The notes under the pieces were generated by a model, which saw only the letters and a program-made list of their open reading frames with translations, was not told where the DNA came from and made no database searches. Positions 59,456-64,000 of a stretch of 64,000 nt of DNA are shown in pieces. Made by a program: the position numbers and the translations under genes. Origin of the DNA: CAYGDP01 sp964348665 (lineage in GTDB: Bacteria; Verrucomicrobiota; Verrucomicrobiia; Palsa-1439; CAYGDP01); the NCBI GenBank assembly GCA_964348665.1, contig CAYGDP010000008.1, forward strand, positions 118,872 through 182,871. Direction: 5' to 3'. The stretch's first letter is position 1; the number at the start of each line of letters is the position of its first letter.

Positions 59456-60562
59456 TCAGGCTTTGATCGCGGTGGATTTGGATAGCTTCTCCACTTCGTC
59501 GGCAGTGACTTCGCGTCCGAGTTGGTCGGAGAGATAGATCGCTTCGCTAATGAGCGAAGTTTGCAGCGCGATGGCGGCGGTCGGCAGCAGCGGCACGCGT
59601 CCTTGCAACGCGGCGGTCCAGTGTTGTTGCGACGAGTCGTAGGCGCTCTCGGTTTCACAAAGCTGATGCCAGCGCCAATCGGTTCGGTCCAATTCGAAGG
59701 TGCTGTTCATCTCGATGTCGCTGAAGGTCGAGTGAAAGCTGAACGGATCGAGCCGCACGCCGCCCGCCGAGCCGACGACGTAGCTGCTTTCGAACGCGTT
59801 CAGATGAATCGCCCACGATTCGATGATGTCCATCGTCACCCCACCGGCAAAGCGGACCAAGCCGAGGCCGAGTTCCTCGACATTGTACCCGCTGCTCTGG
59901 CGGCGACCCGCATCCATGTCGGTTTCCTGATACGTTTTCCCGCTGATGCGCTCCACCTTGGGCTGACCGAGCAGGTAAAGGATGCGGGATATATTATAGA
60001 CACCGCAATCGAATAGAGCGCCGCCCCCCGCCGCCTCCTTCTTTACGAAACTGGGCGTGCCGTATCCGTCCACGAACGGGCGTCCGCGCCGACGATAGCC
60101 TGTGGAACGCGCGTGATAAACCTTGCCGAGTTTGCCCTCGTCAATCAACCGTTTCGCGACCTTCGTCTCCTTGTTGTAAAGCAGGCCGAGCTGGATATGC
60201 AGCATTCGCTTGCAACGAGCGGCCGCCTCGGCCATCGCACGTGCGTCGGCATACGCGCCCGCCATCGGCTTTTCGCAATAGACGTGCTTGCCCGCTTCCA
60301 GCGCGGCGATGGTCATCGGCGCGTGAAAATTGTTATGCAGACACACGTCCACCGCCACGATGTCGTCGCGCTTGAGCAGGTCGCGGAAGCTCTCGTGGGT
60401 GTTCGGAATTTTGTATTGGTCAGCCACGCGCTTCAATTCGGCGGCGTTCACGTCGGAGGCCGCGACCAGCTCGACCGCGGGGATTTTCGCGTAGTTGTCG
60501 AGGTGATGCTTCCCAATCTGTCCAACCCCAATGATCCCAATGCGGATTTTCTTGTCGCTCAT
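59456..60562 (-). CDS. Gfo/Idh/MocA-family oxidoreductase
   Basis: This 368-residue NAD(P)-dependent dehydrogenase-like protein has the Rossmann motif IRIGIIGVGQIGKHH, the VYCEKPMAGA motif near residue 95 and GGGALFDCGVYNISRILYLLG near residue 180. The chosen start, ATG 60562, drops four residues. Directly upstream lies a TIM-barrel isomerase gene (60596), repeating the arrangement at 1886-4040. The substrate is probably a sugar or inositol derivative; unknown. Confidence 0.9.
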   Translation of the reverse strand: MSDKKIRIGIIGVGQIGKHHLDNYAKIPAVELVAASDVNAAELKRVADQYKIPNTHESFRDLLKRDDIVAVDVCLHNNFHAPMTIAALEAGKHVYCEKPMAGAYADARAMAEAAARCKRMLHIQLGLLYNKETKVAKRLIDEGKLGKVYHARSTGYRRRGRPFVDGYGTPSFVKKEAAGGGALFDCGVYNISRILYLLGQPKVERISGKTYQETDMDAGRRQSSGYNVEELGLGLVRFAGGVTMDIIESWAIHLNAFESSYVVGSAGGVRLDPFSFHSTFSDIEMNSTFELDRTDWRWHQLCETESAYDSSQQHWTAALQGRVPLLPTAAIALQTSLISEAIYLSDQLGREVTADEVEKLSKSTAIKA

Positions 60563-60595
60563 GGTTTTTCTCACTGTATTCGGATGGTTAGAGGT

Positions 60596-61417
60596 TTAGA
60601 AGCCAAGGATCGGATTTTTATTCTCGCCCGCCTGGCCCGCGGCGCGCAGTTTCGCCAGCACGCGCCGGACTTCGGCGATTTGAACCTCGACCTCGGCGTA
60701 CTCGTTCTTGCCGGTGTGATGCTCGACGCCCCAACAACCTTTGTAGCCCGCATCGAGCAGGATTTTTAGCGCGCTGTCCAAGCGCGTGCGCGTGACACGC
60801 GCGTCCACGTGCGTGTGACACGCCCAGCGCGCGAGACGTCGGTCGCCCTCCTCTTCGGGAACGTCATCCCAGTGACCGACGTGCAGCAGGATGCCAAACG
60901 CGGGATGATCCACCGCTTTGCAAAGTCGTTCCATGTTGTCGGGCACCAGTTCCGCGCCCCAATGGCTCTCCGGCCCGACGCGGCAACCGAAATCGTCGGC
61001 GATCTTGCAGTATTCTTTGTAGCGTTTGACGATGAAATCGAACGCTTCCGCGCTCCAGGTTTTCGCCCGCCCACCCGCGTCGAATCGCAGGGTCTTGGCG
61101 CCCCAGAATTTTGCGACTTGCAGGTGCTTTAGCGCCGACTTGTAATTTTTCTCGCGCGCCGCGGGGTCGTCCTCCCACAGATGACAACCATCCACGTGAT
61201 AATTCACCAGCCTCAACTCTCGCTCGGCCAGCGCTTCCTTGAACGCGCGCTGATATTTCTCATCGAAAATCAACTCGTCCGACCCGCAAATGCCGTTCCA
61301 GATATCGGCGGTGTCGAGCCGATACCGGTGTTTGCAGGTTTCGAGGTAACCGAACCCGTCCATCACCCCCGCCGCGCGAAGGCCGTGAAACGAGAACGAA
61401 GCGATGGAAATGTTCAT
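60596..61417 (-). CDS. Sugar phosphate isomerase/epimerase
   Basis: This 273-residue TIM-barrel protein of the xylose-isomerase-like family has metal-site motifs GPESHWGAEL (Glu), FGILLHVGHWDD (His/Asp), ACHTHVDARV (His) and GCWGVEHHTGKNEY (Glu). ATG 61417 starts MNISIASFSFHG, a family-like opening. It precedes the Gfo/Idh/MocA gene by 33 bases and the pair probably acts in one sugar pathway. It is divergent from slyD. Confidence 0.88.
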   Translation of the reverse strand: MNISIASFSFHGLRAAGVMDGFGYLETCKHRYRLDTADIWNGICGSDELIFDEKYQRAFKEALAERELRLVNYHVDGCHLWEDDPAAREKNYKSALKHLQVAKFWGAKTLRFDAGGRAKTWSAEAFDFIVKRYKEYCKIADDFGCRVGPESHWGAELVPDNMERLCKAVDHPAFGILLHVGHWDDVPEEEGDRRLARWACHTHVDARVTRTRLDSALKILLDAGYKGCWGVEHHTGKNEYAEVEVQIAEVRRVLAKLRAAGQAGENKNPILGF

Positions 61418-61523
61418 CAGAGCGATCATCGTAGCGGGTTGTCCCTCGTCGCGCAATTTTTATCCTTTCCCCAATGCAGGGGAAACGCGTAGGATGCCGC
61501 AAACTTCAACCCAAAGGATTCTC

Positions 61524-61994
61524 GTGACCCAACGTGTCATCTCGTTCCATTACACCCTGACCGATCCCGCCGGCAAAAAACTCGACAGCTCCGTCGGCCG
61601 CGTGCCGATGACCTTCCTCGAAGGCGTTGGCCAAATCATCCCCGGCCTCGAATCCGAACTGCTCAAGATGAAATCGGGCGACAAAAAAACCGTCACGGTC
61701 AAAGCCGCCGATGCTTACGGCGAAAAAAATCCTGCTAACATCGTGGATGTGCCCCGCGATAAACTTCCCGCGCCAAACGTAAAAGTTGGAGACCGATTCC
61801 GGGCAGGTGGCGGATCGCACGCGCCGGTCGTCCTCGTGGTCAAGGTCACCGATACACACGCAACGCTCGATGGCAATCATCCGCTCGCGGGCGTGGACCT
61901 CACCTTTGCGGTTGAGGTTACCGCCATCCGCGATGCAACCGAGGCGGAGCTTGAGCACGGTCACGCGCATGGTCCCGAAGGTCACGGGCATTAG
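61524..61994 (+). CDS. slyD: SlyD-type FKBP peptidyl-prolyl isomerase
   Basis: This 156-residue FKBP-family foldase has LTDPAGKKLDSSVGRVPMTFLEGVGQIIPGLESEL at the start, AYGEKNPANIVDVP, VDGNHPLAGVDLTFAVEVTAIRDATEAELEHG and a short His-rich tail (HGHAHGPEGHGH), matching SlyD, including the flap domain. SlyD is a nickel-binding prolyl isomerase that helps metalloenzyme assembly. The GTG at 61524 is preferred because AAAGGATTC precedes it; ATG at 61494 is the alternative. Confidence 0.92.
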   Translation: MTQRVISFHYTLTDPAGKKLDSSVGRVPMTFLEGVGQIIPGLESELLKMKSGDKKTVTVKAADAYGEKNPANIVDVPRDKLPAPNVKVGDRFRAGGGSHAPVVLVVKVTDTHATLDGNHPLAGVDLTFAVEVTAIRDATEAELEHGHAHGPEGHGH

Positions 61995-62003
61995 AAGGTG
62001 GCG

Positions 62004-62615
62004 ATGGACAAACTTGCAGAAACGCAATTTCCCGTTCACGTTCTCCTTCGGCAACGCTGGAGTCCGCGCGCCTTCGCGGATCGTCCAGTCGAGCGTGAAA
62101 AATTGTTGAGCTTGCTCGAAGCCGCTCGCTGGGCGCCGTCCAGTTACAATGAACAGCCGTGGAGCTTCCTCGTGGCGACAAAAGAGAATCCGGTGGAGTT
62201 CGAGCGATTGTTGAGTTGCCTCGTCGAGTTCAATCAAAGCTGGGCCAAGGCAGCGCCCGTATTGATGCTCTCGGTCGCCCAGCTCAACTTCAAGCGCAAC
62301 GACAAACCGAATCGCCACGCATTTCACGACGTCGGGCTGGCGGCGGAAAATCTCGCGCTGCAAGCGACGGCTCTCGGTTTGTTCGCGCATCAGCTAGCAG
62401 GGTTCGACCTCGGGAAGGCGCGCGAGGTGTTTTCGATTCCCGTCACTCACGAACCTGTCGCCGCGATCGCGCTCGGTTACCCGGGTGATCTCGCTACCCT
62501 GTCCGACGAGTTGCGCCAGCGCGAGCTCGCGCCCCGGGAGCGGAAGTCGCTGGGCGAATTCGTTTTTCAAGGCAAATGGGGAAACACTTCTCCGTTGGTT
62601 TCAACTTCGGATTAA
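62004..62615 (+). CDS. Nitroreductase-family protein
   Basis: This 203-residue flavoprotein has the nitroreductase start VLLRQRWSPRAFADRPVEREKLLSLLEAARWAPSSYNEQPWSFLVAT with the conserved Arg-Ser-x-Arg-x-Phe and Ala-Pro-Ser-x-x-Asn elements that bind FMN, and HDVGLAAENLALQATALGLFAHQLAGFD in the middle. It probably reduces nitro compounds or quinones. It starts nine bases past slyD (a GTG at 61998 is an alternative). Confidence 0.92.
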   Translation: MDKLAETQFPVHVLLRQRWSPRAFADRPVEREKLLSLLEAARWAPSSYNEQPWSFLVATKENPVEFERLLSCLVEFNQSWAKAAPVLMLSVAQLNFKRNDKPNRHAFHDVGLAAENLALQATALGLFAHQLAGFDLGKAREVFSIPVTHEPVAAIALGYPGDLATLSDELRQRELAPRERKSLGEFVFQGKWGNTSPLVSTSD

Positions 62616-62630
62616 GGCAAGTTATCAACC

Positions 62631-63383
62631 ATGAATAAACTCCCGATTGGCGTTCAACTCTACTCCGTACGCGAGGACGCGGCGAAGGATTTGCCGGGCG
62701 TGCTGGCGGCCATCAAGAAAATGGGCTACGACGCCGTTGAGTTCGCGGGTTATTACGGCCACTCGGCACAGGACATTCGGAAGATGCTCGATGACAACGG
62801 CCTGAAATGTTGCGGCGCGCATATGCACCTCGACGTGCTGCAGGGTGACATACTCAAGGAAACCATCGAGTTCCACAAAACCATCGGCAACCGTTTCCTC
62901 ATCGTCTCGTGGCTGCCGAAGGAAAAACGCAATACGCGCGACGCGCTGCTGGAAACCGCGCGCCAGTTCAATGAAGTCGCCGACAAACTCACACCGCTCG
63001 GAATGCGTACCGGGTATCATAATCATCACGAAGAATTTCAGGCGCTCGACGGGACGACTCCGTGGGATTTGTTCTTTGGCAACACTAAACACGAAGTCAT
63101 CATGCAACTCGACACTGCCAACGCCATGCACGGCGGCGCTGACCCCGTCCCTTTTCTATCGAGCTATCCCGGGCGCGCCACGACGGTGCACCTGAAAGAA
63201 TTTTCCAAGACAAATGATAAAGCGGTGCTCGGGGAAGGTGACGTGAAGTGGAAAGAAATCTTCGAGCTTTGCGAAACCAGAGGCGGGACGGAATGGTACA
63301 TCGTTGAGCAGGAAGCCTACGCTGCCGCGCCGCTGGACTGTATCGCGCGTTGCCTGGAGAATTTAAGGAAGATGGGGAAGTAA
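62631..63383 (+). CDS. Sugar phosphate isomerase/epimerase
   Basis: This 250-residue xylose-isomerase-like TIM barrel has the pattern IGVQLYSVREDAAKDLPGVLAAIKKMGYDAVEFAGYYGHSA at the start, metal-site segments YHNHHEEFQ and IMQLDTANAMHGGADP, and GTEWYIVEQEAYA at the end (Glu). It is the third such protein in the window; unlike the others, it has no adjacent Gfo/Idh/MocA gene. Substrate unknown. Confidence 0.92.
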   Translation: MNKLPIGVQLYSVREDAAKDLPGVLAAIKKMGYDAVEFAGYYGHSAQDIRKMLDDNGLKCCGAHMHLDVLQGDILKETIEFHKTIGNRFLIVSWLPKEKRNTRDALLETARQFNEVADKLTPLGMRTGYHNHHEEFQALDGTTPWDLFFGNTKHEVIMQLDTANAMHGGADPVPFLSSYPGRATTVHLKEFSKTNDKAVLGEGDVKWKEIFELCETRGGTEWYIVEQEAYAAAPLDCIARCLENLRKMGK

Positions 63384-63392
63384 GGGGACGAG

Positions 63393-64000
63393 ATGAGCAT
63401 TAAACCAGCAATTATAACAGAATATCTAATGACTGTTCTGGCGTGTACTGTCGCTCTGCCCAGCCTGGGAGACGACAAAGCATTGCGAGAGACTGTTAAG
63501 AAGAAGCTTGTAACTATTGTTTTCCCCAAAGTGAACTTCAATCGAGCGACTGTCAAGCAGTTCGCAGAGATAATTGCGGAAGGGAGCGTCCACTTAGACC
63601 GTGACGAGCATCGTGGAATTAAGATAAAAATTGCAAATGAATTTGAGCCTTTGGCGGATGACATACAATTTCGGATCGGACCGCGAACAAAAACTCATGT
63701 TCCTCTTATCACTCTGAAAATGAATAACGCGCCGCTCGGTGTTGTCCTCGCATACGCAACAGAGATGACAGGACTTGGGTTCAAGGTGGTGAATGACAGT
63801 GTTGTCATCTGCGGAGCATCAGCTTCAGAGGCAAGTCTTTTTCTGAAAGATGATGAAAAAAATAGTTGGCAAGCAGTTCGTAAACAACTTGAGAATACAG
63901 TTATACCAAGGGTTGATCTCGTTGAAGCCGACATTCAATCTGCACTTGACCTTGCCCCATTGGTTGGACAGTATATAACATTAAACTTGGCCATGGGTTT
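63393..64000 (+). CDS. Secreted STN-like protein, incomplete at window end
   Basis: An open frame starts at ATG 63393 (MSIKPAIITEYLMTVLACTVALPSLG, a signal peptide) and runs off the window after 202 codons without a stop. It contains VKKKLVTIVFPKVNFNRATVKQFAEIIAEGS and NAPLGVVLAYATEMTGLGFKVVNDSVVI, then a second similar start TVIPRVDLVEADIQSALDLAP, so at least two STN-like units are present. It is in the same family as the proteins at 6910 and 55670. Codon use looks less GC-rich than its neighbours. Confidence 0.7.
   Translation, partial: MSIKPAIITEYLMTVLACTVALPSLGDDKALRETVKKKLVTIVFPKVNFNRATVKQFAEIIAEGSVHLDRDEHRGIKIKIANEFEPLADDIQFRIGPRTKTHVPLITLKMNNAPLGVVLAYATEMTGLGFKVVNDSVVICGASASEASLFLKDDEKNSWQAVRKQLENTVIPRVDLVEADIQSALDLAPLVGQYITLNLAMG

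Overview
The window looks like chromosomal DNA from a GC-rich bacterium of the PVC group, most likely Verrucomicrobiota of a Pedosphaera/Limisphaera-like lineage. This is inferred, not proven. It rests on the mix of families: CBS-less GuaB3-type IMP dehydrogenase, ApgM phosphoglycerate mutase, EF-hand CotH proteins, a secreted protein with an LEERLAPA start, a PL10-type pectate lyase, many Gfo/Idh/MocA and AP-endonuclease-like TIM-barrel pairs, and short interspersed palindromes and low-complexity 'GGGATTTGGGATTTG' filler. No rRNA, tRNA, phage, transposase or CRISPR array was seen.

Layout. 1-4 kb: deoC, an ankyrin protein, a RelE/ParE-type toxin-antitoxin cassette that sits between a truncated and an intact copy of the start of a Gfo/Idh/MocA gene, then a TIM-barrel isomerase. 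4-10.6 kb, minus strand: rnhB and rplS; then an ExbB-ExbD-TonB-like set, a small zinc-ribbon membrane protein, guaB3, an STN-like small protein and guaA, tightly packed. 10.8-15.2 kb, plus strand: two tandem membrane/TPR proteins of a putative GT-C type; the first is broken by one in-frame TGA. 15.2-17.6 kb: apgM and an ADP-ribosylglycohydrolase. 17.6-24.3 kb, minus strand: an htrA-gldA-gldF-gldG-DUF4340 operon. 24.3-35.3 kb: a palindrome-rich intergenic region, DUF2851, a large secreted glycosidase-like protein, a CotH / VTC polyphosphate polymerase / DUF4956 / CotH cluster and a secreted FAD oxidoreductase.

35.3-41.8 kb, minus strand: a membrane protein with an ABC ATPase, a large secreted protein of unknown function, kdsD and a membrane-anchored protein. 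41.9-45.7 kb, plus strand: pectate lyase, a gene remnant, and a LuxE-LuxC pair marked by copies of a short palindromic repeat, one inserted in frame inside luxE. 45.7-49 kb: an RRM protein, a small conserved protein, Mrp and a NifS-like protein in which the PLP-lysine position is arginine. 49-53.3 kb: 2OG-Fe(II) oxygenase, hisS, HU, RNase HIII, mutY. 53.3-61.4 kb, minus strand: two FHA proteins, bioF/kbl, an STN-like protein, amidohydrolase, glpK, tag, Gfo/Idh/MocA and a TIM-barrel isomerase. 61.5-64 kb, plus strand: slyD, nitroreductase, another TIM-barrel isomerase and a third STN-like protein cut by the window end.

The genes mostly describe housekeeping (purine synthesis, translation, DNA repair, Fe-S assembly, LPS sugar synthesis) combined with breakdown of plant or algal polysaccharides and sugars. 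The most notable items are the NifS-like protein lacking its Schiff-base lysine, the palindromic element in frame in luxE, the toxin-antitoxin cassette between duplicated gene starts, the in-frame TGA in the tandem GT-C gene, and the CotH/VTC/DUF4956 cluster.
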